From NCBI RefSeq assembly GCF_004359215.1, contig NC_090615.1:7706675-7770674 (forward strand): a DNA stretch of 64,000 bases, read 5' to 3'. The stretch comes from Bremia lactucae. Its lineage: Eukaryota; Oomycota; Peronosporomycetes; Peronosporales; Peronosporaceae. Shown here piece after piece: positions 30,126 to 39,852 of this stretch; positions within the stretch are counted from its first letter, which is position 1, and the number at the start of each line of letters is the position of its first letter. Position numbers and translations under genes: made by a program. The notes beneath the pieces were generated by a model. It made no database searches and was not told the DNA's origin. It saw only the letters and a list, made by a program, of their open reading frames with translations.

Positions 30126-30802
30126 CGGTCTTCCAACCGCTCGATATGGTGAGCCTGCACCGTCTGCTCCAACGAGCGACGCTTGCCGCGCTCGTGTTCA
30201 AATCCCTCCTCCAAATCATGGAGGTAGTGATCGATTTTGTCGATCTTAGACATTAGATCTGGCAAAAGCCACGGCTTCTTTTCAGGGGCGAGATGAGACA
30301 TTTTACTGTCTTTACTCCCCTGAGTGGTACCCACTGAAGCAGGGGTACCACAAGAACTTTTCTAACGATGGCTTACGCCATCGTCGTCACCTTGCAAAGA
30401 GACACGTGCAGGTGACCGTATGGGAAACCGTACGGGAGATCGTGCGGGCGATGAGGGATCATCCTCATCGTCGGATCCAAATAGACTGTTTACACGTCTA
30501 TCAGAATGAGCCCTCTCATTCAAAGGCTCATAGTCAGCCGCCTGACGGATATCAGGCGACTGTTTCATTCTCCCCGAGTCGGCCACTTCATCCGACTCGC
30601 ACTCGTAGTTGACCTCCAAAGAGGGGTCGTATTCACGTGATGAATCACCACGTGCACTCGCAACATCTAGTGTTGTGCGAGTGGAAGACACTACGGTAGA
30701 CGTACCGTCTACCGCAAGAGATAGCAGTGCGTCACCCGCGGCTGCACGAACCGCAGCCGAAGGCGCAACACTATCATCACCCCGCATGAATTGTTTCTTC
30801 AT
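30126..30802 (-). pseudogene. aORF copy with N-half and coiled-coil half joined in one frame
   Basis: On the minus strand the frame opens at ATG 30802 (MKKQFMRGDDSV), passes GDALLSLAVDGTS, DPSLEVNYECES and GSDDEDDPSSPARSP, and meets a single TAG at about 30362 where the A3 copy has GAG. It continues in the same frame through SSCGTPASVGTTQG and EKKPWLLPD directly into LMSKIDKIDHYLHDLEEGFEHERGK and LEQTVQAHHIERLED until the N gap. In R2 and A3 the two halves are separated by the chromodomain and 3' untranslated region. Here about 660 bp are absent, so this is either the parent arrangement, a deletion, or a copy of a processed antisense RNA. The joint has no GT donor in the other copies. Confidence 0.6.
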
Positions 30803-30921
30803 GCGATGGATTTAAAAATGATAGATCTGACCAATCAAAACCATTTTAAAAATTAAGTGGTCACATAGCGACTACTCCATCTAATGACATTCAGAGTGAT
30901 TGTCGTTTAAGGGAGGGGTGA

Positions 30922-31364
30922 TGTAACGGGGTGTATCGTTACATGAAATTAACACTTAATTAATATATTATCTAAAAGGTAGATAATATTTGGAGGATAT
31001 TACTTTATATAGTAATATCCTGAATTCTTATCCATAAATAGGTATAGGCCATTATATCTATTTATTCCGCAGACTAATCAGCTGTAGGAGTAATCAAAGA
31101 GAGTTACAAGATAAGATAGAGATAAGAATTCATTTACATGTTTAGTATTAGTTTATAGTTAAGTTAGCATTCACAAAGATAGATTAAGAGACACTTAACT
31201 ATATTAATACAGTTTTCGTTTTACCCTCTTAAGTTAACTTGTCTTAAGGGGAGTCTTCCTCTGCACGTACAGTGTACGTCACCTAACGAAAGGCACCACT
31301 CACAACTGAAGCTGTGTGAAGTGGACTTGTACTGAAACAGTACAAGTCGTAGTGCCCCGTTACA
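30922..31364 (+). repeat. LTR of family A, complete, 443 bp
   Basis: TGTAACGGGGTGTATCG to GTAGTGCCCCGTTACA, preceded by the polypurine tract GTTTAAGGGAGGGGTGA at 30904-30921. It is therefore a 3' LTR of a plus-strand element. The right neighbour is a truncated LTR of the same family, not unique sequence. Confidence 0.88.
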
Positions 31365-31673
31365 TATAGACCATTATATCTATTATTTCCGCAGACTAAT
31401 CAGCTGTAGAGATAAAGAAAGAGAGATACAGATAAGAATTCAATTACATGTTTAGTATTAGACTATAATTAAGTTAGCATTTACAAGATAGAAAGAGAGA
31501 CACTTAATTATATTAATTCAGTTTTGATTTTATCCTCTTTAAGCTAGTTACCTTAAAGAGAAGTCTCCCTCTGCACGTACTAGTGTACGTGAAATAACGT
31601 AAGGCACCAGTTGCAACTGAAGCAGTGCGAAGTGGACTTGTACTGAAGCAGTACAAGTCGTAAAGCCCCGTTA
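31365..31673 (+). repeat. Partial LTR of family A (internal to end)
   Basis: Begins TATAGACCATTATATC inside the LTR and ends AAAGCCCCGTTACA. It follows directly on the end of the complete LTR, consistent with a younger element inserted into an older LTR of the same family. Confidence 0.75.
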
Positions 31674-31905
31674 CAGCTTGCGCATTGATCTATAAGGTAT
31701 AGAAGCCTTTTTAAGGTATATCCTCTTGGGCACTAGTTGCCGCTTGGTTCTACGAACCCCTGAATCCCTTGTACTAGGATTCCTTAAGCTTAAATAGCTT
31801 ATACGACTCCCTGAGTTGTTAAACGCATTAGTTCAATTGAAGTTAGGTGACTCTCTGAGTCTGAAAGTCTTCGTCTGACTTAAGGAGCGAGGTAGCTCCG
31901 CTACA
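31674..31905 (+). repeat. Partial LTR of family B (internal to end)
   Basis: Begins GCTTGCGCATTGAT and ends GGTAGCTCCGCTACA, matching the second half of the B LTR at 10381-10865. With the two pieces to its left it makes a three-layer nest: A in A in B. Confidence 0.8.
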
Positions 31906-32615
31906 TGCTATGTTTCATATATTTTGGCGAAAGTGCAATTGTCATGTATCCGATCCTTGTTATCGTAATCGTGTCGCAGTTCTCTGCGTTTCACAACTTG
32001 GCGAATGGCAGAAGTCCCGGATCACGCTGCACTGAGTCACGGAGAAGCGTGCAATACGAGACTTCTCGTGTTTGCCTAGCTAATTATAGAAATCAACACA
32101 AAAAAATGCAATTCTTACTGTTCAGTAAAAAATAGAGACTTTTCTTGATTATTTGTTTTTTCTTTGCATGTCCTTCAATTATAGCGGTAAATAGTTTAAC
32201 CCCTGCATTTCAATCCCCATGATTTGCTGGGGGTTGGTTCTGTTGCAGCAGGCTATTTCCGTGTCTCATCAGCCGAAGATAAAAAGCCAGGTGGATTTTG
32301 AAGTCATGTGGAAGCTGGAACAAAATGCAAAAATGGCCTTTTTTTGCATGTGCCCTTTTGAGTGGCGGGCGTGTGTTCGTGTCGCGCGGCTGACTCTCTT
32401 CTCTGTTAATGTGCTTAAAGCCTCGACTTCACTGTCGATTCTCCACAAGCCAACTTCAATTAAGGCAACATTTTAGTGACTTACGACTTCAAGCGACGAC
32501 TAGAACTAGAGCCTTCAAATACTTCCGGCCCTTATTGAAGCCACGGTTTCACTGACGAGGAATCCAGATAACTCTTACGTACTTTGTGCTATTCGTAAGC
32601 ACGAAAATAAAGACA
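31906..32615. other. Intergenic DNA upstream of the SANT-like gene
   Basis: About 700 bp without a convincing gene. The only open frame (31905-32135) has no recognisable domain. The part near 32400-32600 presumably carries the promoter and 5' leader of the gene at 32616. Confidence 0.5.
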
Positions 32616-33677
32616 ATGCTGTCTATGGTGAAGAGTAGCCAATCGGTCGGCACCAGCAAAGGCAATTCAAGCAGCTCCAATACAAGTGCCAGTATAGAAC
32701 CAGGATCACCCGTCGCAATCGCCATTGCAAGCTTGGCCCAAGGTGGAAACATCAATTTGCAGGAGCTTGATAAGTGCCGTCTGTACAAGCCACTGACTCA
32801 TCAGCCCTTGATTCAGTCACAAGGCGACGAGAGCTCATTGCACAATGACTGGCACTCTAATAGCGGAGCTAATCAAGCCGCCGCGGTACTTACGTCAGTT
32901 TCTCGTATCAGTCTGCCAACTGTAGCTGTTAAGGGCCCAAAGAAGCGATCTACCAAGTCCAAGTGTTCTCCAGGGTTACGTAGCGGTAAGTGGACCCTTG
33001 AGGAGGAAGCGTTTACGAATATGATCATCTACTATTTTAAACGGGGGCTTTTGGACGTCGAGGATGGCACGTCACTCCGCTGGTATCTTGCTAAGCGCTT
33101 AAATTGCGAGGCGATGCGCGTGACTAAAAAGCTAAAAGGTAACAGCTCCATTGGCAAGCAGATTTTCCGCTCCATCGAAAACACGCCTGCCAACCGCCAG
33201 GCCATCCGGCATGCCCGTGAAGACCTTTGCGTCGTGGAAGCTAGGTTTCTGGAGTCTCTTAGCGGTAGTGGAGGTGGTCTACCTACACGAAACACTCCAT
33301 CCAAGCCAATGCCGTCGTCACTAACCGTGTCGGTCTGCGGTCGCAAAATCTTGCCGAGTATGAAGAATAGCGAAAGCCACATTGAATTGGCTCCAATGCC
33401 ACAGCCCAAGTCTGAAGACGCGAGACTTTTACTGCACTTCTTTTGTGAAGCTCACGATACAGGTTCCGAAGATGAACCTGAAGAAGAGTATAAAGTGGAG
33501 GATGGCAGCATCAGCATTGACTTGAGCCATAAATTCGGCAAGAAACGGCCACTGTCGAGCGTCGTTAATGAAATAAAGCCCAGTTTGAAGAAGGGTAATA
33601 CATTACTAGAAGTGCAAGAGGTTGGTTATCAGCAGGAGAATCGGCTGGCTGTAAAGATTCAAGATACTAATTACTGA
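32616..33677 (+). CDS. SANT/Myb-like nuclear protein of a stramenopile-type family
   Basis: A single exon of 353 residues from ATG 32616; the longer open frame upstream starts with GTG. After a Ser-rich N-terminus and a basic KGPKKRSTKSK stretch comes the conserved core at about 124-186: GKWTLEEEAFTNMIIYYFKR, GLLDVEDGTSLRWYLAKRLN and CEAMRVTKKLKGNSSIGKQI. The WT-EEE opening resembles a SANT/Myb helix. From family knowledge this core is found in many oomycete and diatom proteins of unknown function. The C-terminus is acidic (EDEPEEE) and ends in a charged tail. A nuclear role is inference. Confidence 0.65.
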   Translation: MLSMVKSSQSVGTSKGNSSSSNTSASIEPGSPVAIAIASLAQGGNINLQELDKCRLYKPLTHQPLIQSQGDESSLHNDWHSNSGANQAAAVLTSVSRISLPTVAVKGPKKRSTKSKCSPGLRSGKWTLEEEAFTNMIIYYFKRGLLDVEDGTSLRWYLAKRLNCEAMRVTKKLKGNSSIGKQIFRSIENTPANRQAIRHAREDLCVVEARFLESLSGSGGGLPTRNTPSKPMPSSLTVSVCGRKILPSMKNSESHIELAPMPQPKSEDARLLLHFFCEAHDTGSEDEPEEEYKVEDGSISIDLSHKFGKKRPLSSVVNEIKPSLKKGNTLLEVQEVGYQQENRLAVKIQDTNY

Positions 33678-33909
33678 GCTGCATCCTCTAGTGAGACTAT
33701 TTAGGCGATCACTCAAGCCACAATTGAGCGATGTCACACCTCCATAATTATATAATCAACAAGGAAGTAGGCTGGCTTGGCGCATCTTACCGCCTAACTT
33801 AGTTGAAGATGGAGTATTCCAGATGTTAAAATAAACATTTGGTTGCGGCCACGCTTGCCTGCCACATGTACATATTCATTTTCCTAACAATACATTTAGA
33901 AATTGAAGT

Positions 33910-35827
33910 TTACATATAGTGTTCCATAATTATAACGCTCTGATTGTTGCGCAAAATGGAAGAATTCGCAGTAGAAGCGAGAGCAGCTTTGCGTGAAGTG
34001 GCGATGACAGTTGATGGAGAAGTTGAAGAGTTATACGCTCGGGTAGAGACCCATGTGAGCAACCATTTCAGGTCAGTAAGCGCATATTTTAGCGCTTTTG
34101 TCCACTCCTTTTGCTTTTTTTTCAAAAAGATTACGGAGTGTCCGCCAATGGAATGCTTCGCAACCTTATATGGCAATTTGATGGATGAATCTCGGGCTTG
34201 GACGTATGCCATTAATTGACCGAGGCACGAGATCCAAGCACCCAGACCTAAATTGAAGTGAGATTCAGCAAAATTTTGCTGATCTGAGCCGTGTCTGTAC
34301 CAGAAACGACCAATGTCACCAGATTAATAACAGGGAGTTTTAATTCGCTTAATTTTGTCTTGAAAGCTACGTACAGGCAATACTCCATACGGAGATTACT
34401 CGTACGAATCATTTTTGAAAAGCTGCCCAGGGGTACAATCTTGAAGCTGAAAGTTAAAAATTGTTAGAAGAAGAATCCGCAGACGAATAAGGCAAACTAT
34501 AGACTTACTCGGTAAATTCCAGACCGACCATATTTGCTAGTGTTTGTAGCAGCAACGCACACTCGCCAAATGCAGCATTAATCTCGTTCCACTCTAAGGT
34601 ATCCGACGCAGATTGGCCCATGCGAAAATGATTGATAGTACCGAATTCACCATCATTGCCGATGACAAACATGTCTGCGAGAATGTTAAGGTGTTTGACC
34701 TTATGCTCCATTGCGTCGATTTGAGCCGTGCCTGCATCCCTAATTTCTCGATATACAGATTCTTGGAGTTGTGATTCATTTAAAAGTTTCCACAGTTCTT
34801 CTTCCTCATGGTCGAGGGCCTTCTCTTCGTGATCGATTGCTTTTTGCTGCAAAGAAATTACTTTGCGCTCATTATCCATCAGCTGCAAATTTTCATTGAG
34901 TACGTTTAGCTCGCTCTCGTACTAAATTCATTCAACAGAAAAATATAAGCGCTGAGAAAGCACGAGTCTTCCAATTCGTTGTTTACGCACAAAGCGAATC
35001 TTTTCGTGAATTTGGTCGATAACGTTGCTTTTTATATTTATGAAAGCCGTGGTGTGTAAGAATCCCGAATGGCAACGCTTTTCATAGCGAGCACGTTCAG
35101 CCTGCCTGTACAAATAAAAGAGATATCACAGCCAACAGCAGCCCAACAATGATCGCATACACCCACCCGTCAATCATTGTAACCATGCCGTCCACGCACT
35201 CCTTACACAATGGGGTTGACACAGGTAGACCACCGCTGTAATAAAAAAAAGACAAGCATTAAAAAAATCGACTTACATCACGCAAAACCGCACCAGTGGG
35301 CTAATTGCGTCGTAAGCAATTGCACATGATGACTTAAGTCCGCATATGTGGGTACAGCCACCATGCTATTTTCCGTCCCTATATTCTCCTCATCACGGCT
35401 AGGATAGCTTGCTCGATCCTCGAAATATTTTCCAGAAACAGCAAAACTATTCTTAAACCGCTGCTGCTGGCGTCGCTGTCTATGCTGAAGTTCTTGTCTA
35501 CGCTGGACCTGCTGGCGCTTCTGCTCTTGATCGTAGTGCTGCTGCAGTGATAAATTGTAGCGCGCGCTCGCATACAAGTCATCACCGAATACTCCAGACT
35601 CATCCATCTCCAGCGGAGTTATCGCATTCGTGGGTAGCTTCTGTAAGAGCAACATGCTCTGGGAGGCGCTGGCGGTCGGAAGAAGCACATACGATTCACC
35701 TAATACTGCAATATTGAGCGAAATTAAGGCTTATTCAGAAAAGGTGACGCACATTCGTTAGAGCCCTACCTGGCGTGCTTAGCAATTCGTTTTCGAGTGA
35801 CTTCTGGCACTGCTGACATTTTCGCAT
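33910..35827 (-). CDS. ATG6: Beclin-1 / ATG6 homologue, multi-exon, with a frame break
   Basis: Subunit of the class III PI3-kinase complex in autophagy and vesicle sorting. Exons read by eye: 35770-35827 (MRKCQQCQKSLE), 35282-35705 (GESYVLLPTAS, a Gln-rich coil), 35167-35235 (PLCKECVDGM), then from 35105 (QAERARYEK; boundary to the next exon unresolved). The exon ending near 34507 has the coiled coil (EEEELWKLLNESQ) and the start of the evolutionarily conserved domain (GEFGTINHFRMG, EWNEINAAFGECALLLQTLA). A 34430-34250 exon (KIVPLGSFSKM) and the last part to 33910 (EWTKALKYALTDLKWLLTWVS) complete it. Between LKLPVINL and SGDIGRFW near 34310 the frame changes with no usable intron, so this is a frameshift or an assembly error. 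First and second exon starts are well supported. Confidence 0.85.
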
Positions 35828-35913
35828 TCTGAATAATGGAGGACTTTTTGTTTTTTTTCCTACGCATGTCCTCAAGTTGTACAATCATTTCGCTCTATTT
35901 TGTAACGACCAAA

Positions 35914-37203
35914 ATGATCTACTATAGTGATCGCAGTCTTTGGCGTCTTTTGCTGCACTTTGATGGCTCAGCCATTGTCTCCGCTTCCACGCTAATTCGC
36001 TCATTCTTAATAGCGGCACTTTCGTTTGTGCTATCCGCTTTGCAGCACGAGAAGCCGTCGCTACTGCCTACCGGGGCGCCGGGCCAGCTGCTACTTTCCG
36101 CATCGATCTTTCTATCGATTTTACTAGGACTAAGAGTTTTCACGGCATTGCGCCAATGGCAACGAGGCGTGGAAGATGTCAGTGCAATTGCAGATGCTGC
36201 ACGCATGCTTACTGCTACCGCATGCTCTTTCGTACACTTCTCGCGTAAGGGCGTGGCTGACCGTGCACAGATCCGCAACAAATGTCAATTTATCCGCGAC
36301 GTGAAGCGGTACATTCTATTGTACGTAACCCTAGTGTTTCATGACTGCAATGAGAGAGAAGCGTCGTTAGAGCTGCGTGCGCTGCTGACCCAGAAGGAAG
36401 CAGATGAGTTTTTACACACGGAAGTGCTGAAACTGGGCGAACACACATGGAACAGGGAACGCAATGTGGTTGGTTCGGCAAATAAGATGCGTGCAGCTGT
36501 GGTGGAGCTTTGGTTGCGGCGGACAATTAATCGGGCAAGAAGAAAAAGCTACGTTTCGGTGGAACAGGCAATGGAGCTTAACAAAATTGTTTCGTCGCTG
36601 ACGCAGATGTACACACGAATTTTTAACCTTTGTAACGTGCGAATTCCATTCAATTTGGCACAGTGCTTGCATGTATGTTTTGTCGGATATTTGCTATTAA
36701 TGGGAGCGGCGCTAGCCCCCGTTATCGGGTGCTTTTCGTCGCTTTTTGTGGGCATAGCTGCGATTTTGCTGTTTGCGCTTGACAGCGTGGCTTCGTCGAT
36801 TGAATGTCCGTTTGGGCCTGATGCCAACGACGTGGATCTTGAAGCTCGCATCTTGTGTATTCAGGACGAATTAAAAGTTATTCTACAGGCACACTTTTAT
36901 TCGGTGGGGCACGTAGACTCATTTAATGAGCAAGACCGCATGGCGTCGCTGTCTTCTCTATTGTCCGCAGGTGCTGATACTTTAAGCTTGGGGCACACGC
37001 GGCGCGAATCAGTATCATCATCGTACTCGTCTACGGAGCGCCCGCCGCGCTCTTTAGCGCCGTCTTCCGCGTCTACCACTGATCGTGCTGTACTTCTTTC
37101 TATCCACCCAGATGCTTATGGCACTATAAATGAAGGTGACGACGAGAACGCCAGCCCACCGGCAATGCGTAGATCAGATGATCAAACATCCATAGCTGTT
37201 TAG
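35914..37203 (+). CDS. Bestrophin/UPF0187-type anion channel
   Basis: Membrane chloride or anion channel candidate. From ATG 35914 it has 429 residues; an upstream ATG at 35836 would give 455 but lies only 8 bp from the divergent ATG6 start, so I prefer the internal one (MIYYSDRSLWRLLLHFDGSA), which matches family N-termini. Four hydrophobic segments are visible: two in the N-terminal half (SFLIAALSFVLSALQ; LLLSASIFLSILLGLRVFTA) and two near AQCLHVCFVGYLLLMG and FSSLFVGIAAILLFAL. The family motif follows as IECPFGPDANDVDLE. The C-terminus is Ser-rich and probably regulatory. Single exon. Confidence 0.8.
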   Translation: MIYYSDRSLWRLLLHFDGSAIVSASTLIRSFLIAALSFVLSALQHEKPSLLPTGAPGQLLLSASIFLSILLGLRVFTALRQWQRGVEDVSAIADAARMLTATACSFVHFSRKGVADRAQIRNKCQFIRDVKRYILLYVTLVFHDCNEREASLELRALLTQKEADEFLHTEVLKLGEHTWNRERNVVGSANKMRAAVVELWLRRTINRARRKSYVSVEQAMELNKIVSSLTQMYTRIFNLCNVRIPFNLAQCLHVCFVGYLLLMGAALAPVIGCFSSLFVGIAAILLFALDSVASSIECPFGPDANDVDLEARILCIQDELKVILQAHFYSVGHVDSFNEQDRMASLSSLLSAGADTLSLGHTRRESVSSSYSSTERPPRSLAPSSASTTDRAVLLSIHPDAYGTINEGDDENASPPAMRRSDDQTSIAV

Positions 37204-37445
37204 TAAGAGTGTGGGAAGATTACAATTATGAAAATCGAGTTTCAGCATTAAGTGTACGTATCATGATACTAAAAACCGGCGTTATATGCTTATCAAGTTC
37301 AGTCATATTTCACAAATTGTTAGAATTGTATAGATAAGCAAGCAGTTGTCATAGTTGCTGCCGAACAACTTTTTAAACACATCGCTTAATTATGAGAAGC
37401 GCGTGACACGACTCGTACTTTGCAAAACAAATAGTGCTATTTGTA

Positions 37446-39281
37446 CTAGTTTACAGTCCACCCTGAGCTACTGGTGCTGCGCGGATCAGTTGTAAAAATC
37501 GGCGGGTTCAAGCCTTGAGGCTCATCAAGATAATCCTCCTCTAGGATTGGCATATTAGTACCGCGGTTCATGTCAAAAGTACTAGATAAGGGCAAGCTAG
37601 TACCGGGGTCTGCAGAAAAGTCACTAAAGTTGCTGTCTCTGTCGGGGCATCGGACCTGTTTATTATCATATTCCCAATCTGTCTCATCGTCGTAGCCTGA
37701 CTGAAATGAAAACTTGCTGGTATCGGAAGGCCGTGAGTTCGCAACATTTTCATTTAAATCTGCGAAGCTGGCACGATCGTAGGGATTTAGCGAAAAGGAT
37801 CCACCACTTTGTCGTGATTCTGCCATTTGGTCAGGACCCACTCGGATGGTGTCGCTGAATACGCCACTATTCGCGGCATTGACAGCAAGGTAGGATGGCC
37901 CACTATTACTAGTGCTGTAGTCCCCGCTCATATCTGTACCTTGCACTGTTGCGGGTTTCTTGTGAGACAAGAAATTTGACGATGCAAGAGTATAAACGCT
38001 TGACCGGTCAAAACCACGCACGGGTTGCCGAAACGGTATTGCCTTTGTACTAACATTGTTAATGCTTCGTTTCTTCATGTAACAAAAAAGCAATCCTATC
38101 AGCAAGATTACCGCACCAATGCCAATACCAACGTAAAGAAAGACGTAGCTATCGCCACTGCCACCAATCACAGAAACTGTTACGCTCGAGTATATGGCCA
38201 TGTCAAGGCGCTCACCATCCACAGCGGCCATGGCAACTCGACCGAACATCGTATAAAGGCCAGAACTAGTGAAAGTATAGCTTGTCAAGTAGCTGACGGC
38301 GTTGCTTGTGAGGTTCATATCGTCAAATTCAGCGATGGAAAACGTAGTTGATTCCTCACCCGTATACGTTGAGCAGTTGGCACCAACTAAATTTCGCTGG
38401 CATCCCGAAAAGACTGCTACAGGCACGATAGAATAGAGATTGCTCCGTGGATTCCTGATAGCATCAGTCTTTGAAATTTCTGCAATCAGTGTTGAGTCGT
38501 CAGCGGATGTGTCCGAAATGTCCACCTTCCATTCAATACCAATTGTTTCACCGACAAATACTTCCGAAGAAGAAAGCGACATCGACATTGAACCAGGACA
38601 GTAGTCATCCGAACGAATAGTGAGGTCTCCTGAAACGCTGGGATCGAATACAGACACATCCTTTGCCGTCCAGCAGTATGTAGTAGTTCCATCCGTGGCA
38701 ATGCTGTTAGGTGCCGTTCCAGCGACATCTCCAATTTGGACGGGGAAGAACGTTACGAAGTCAGCGCGAGAGTTGCCGCCAACATTAATTACAATATGAA
38801 CATATCCAGTATACTTTCCGTCTTTCGGGACCACGAGCTCTTCAGAGCCAAAAACGGCCACTTTGTCGTTAAAATTGGTTGGATTGTTGCGAGATGAATA
38901 GTAACTTGAGCTTTTGCTGGACTTCAAGAAGATGTCGCACGAGCGCCAATCGCATATGACTACGTTGGCCACAGCCACATCATAAGTCGCCTGGCCTGAA
39001 AGCTCAGCTGACGCATTAGTATGTTCCAGTAAATAGTCGGGAACAGGTACGCGCACGATGGGAGTCGGAAATTCGAAATTGGGATCGGCGAACGATGTGT
39101 CCACTGTGGCGGTGTAACGCAGAGGAATTAAAGCGTTCTTTTCCAAATTGTTGGCCACGTCTACGCGGATTGTTATAGGACACAAGTTTTCCTGCTTCTC
39201 CTCCAGCACTTGGTATTTAACGAGCTCCTCCTCGGAATATTTTTGCGAGATGTAGTAGCAATACGTCGTACTCCCGTCCAT
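37446..39281 (-). CDS. Single-pass membrane protein with duplicated ectodomain module
   Basis: A 611-residue single-exon frame. Residues 378-401 form one transmembrane helix (YVFLYVGIGIGAVILLIGLL) followed by a basic stop-transfer (MKKRS) and a 205-residue Ser/Asp-rich tail. The N-terminal side holds two related modules that begin DGSTTYCYY (2-10) and DGTTTYCWT (198-206), each followed by a CP-containing beta-rich stretch (CPITIRVDVA; CPGSMSMSLS). Paired cysteines fit an extracellular fold. No signal peptide follows the first ATG, so the true start may be in an upstream exon that I could not place, unless the helix acts as signal anchor. I do not recognise the family. An Inr-like element lies 116-133 bp upstream. 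Confidence 0.7.
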   Translation of the reverse strand: MDGSTTYCYYISQKYSEEELVKYQVLEEKQENLCPITIRVDVANNLEKNALIPLRYTATVDTSFADPNFEFPTPIVRVPVPDYLLEHTNASAELSGQATYDVAVANVVICDWRSCDIFLKSSKSSSYYSSRNNPTNFNDKVAVFGSEELVVPKDGKYTGYVHIVINVGGNSRADFVTFFPVQIGDVAGTAPNSIATDGTTTYCWTAKDVSVFDPSVSGDLTIRSDDYCPGSMSMSLSSSEVFVGETIGIEWKVDISDTSADDSTLIAEISKTDAIRNPRSNLYSIVPVAVFSGCQRNLVGANCSTYTGEESTTFSIAEFDDMNLTSNAVSYLTSYTFTSSGLYTMFGRVAMAAVDGERLDMAIYSSVTVSVIGGSGDSYVFLYVGIGIGAVILLIGLLFCYMKKRSINNVSTKAIPFRQPVRGFDRSSVYTLASSNFLSHKKPATVQGTDMSGDYSTSNSGPSYLAVNAANSGVFSDTIRVGPDQMAESRQSGGSFSLNPYDRASFADLNENVANSRPSDTSKFSFQSGYDDETDWEYDNKQVRCPDRDSNFSDFSADPGTSLPLSSTFDMNRGTNMPILEEDYLDEPQGLNPPIFTTDPRSTSSSGWTVN

Positions 39282-39396
39282 TTTAAAAGTAACCCTGCAC
39301 CATGGTCAATAGTAGCGCTAGTAAGCACCTAAGAGTACAAGCTAGGAAATAACGATTCGACGTACATGTCGGCTCAAGTTCTCGCAAGGACCCAAA

Positions 39397-39414
39397 GGAA
39401 TTGCGACAATGGAA
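39397..39414 (-). promoter_or_regulatory. Inr/FPR-like core promoter of the membrane protein gene
   Basis: The minus strand reads TTCCATTGTCGCAATTCC, close to the oomycete core CATTYYNCAWTT. It lies 116-133 bp upstream of the ATG at 39281 and would give a leader of just over 100 nt. Confidence 0.45.
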
Positions 39415-39852
39415 GTGGGCTAGAAATGGCGTCTGTGACGCCCTTCGTGTTTGTTTTGGAACTGTGTGTTTAGAACGACGTAAATAAGTTTAAGTGCGAT
39501 TAAATATCACAATAAGCATTGGCTTAAGTTTTTGTTCGGAAAAATAAATGCTTCTTTATAGTGTTGATCAATCTTTTTTGAGTATTTGGTTTGCTAAACA
39601 AACGCATATAAACTCATAATAATGAGCTTGACAAGAAAGAGAGAAGATTTTATCAAGTTTCGCAGACGGAGCAAAAGTTATAACTGTTTAAAAATCGAGC
39701 CAAATTTGAACATTTTAGTATGGGATTTTAAATAGGATACGTTGGACAAAATTCATAAACGTACAGTTCAGTGTTTGAGTGATTGTTGGCTCTACCAAAG
39801 CCGGTATACAATCCAGCGAGTACGACTCAATGGCTTAAAATGAAATGCCGCC
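39415..39852. other. Intergenic DNA before element B2
   Basis: About 440 bp with no recognisable coding frame or repeat, ending at the B2 LTR. Confidence 0.5.

Noticed and set aside
31905..32135. Small plus-strand ORF with a hydrophobic start that could be a secreted peptide
   Set aside because: It begins at the very end of an LTR B fragment, has no RXLR-like or other motif after the hydrophobic stretch, and no supporting promoter element.
36549..36851. Minus-strand frames opposite the channel gene
   Set aside because: Shadow frames; the plus strand has bestrophin motifs and a long uninterrupted frame.
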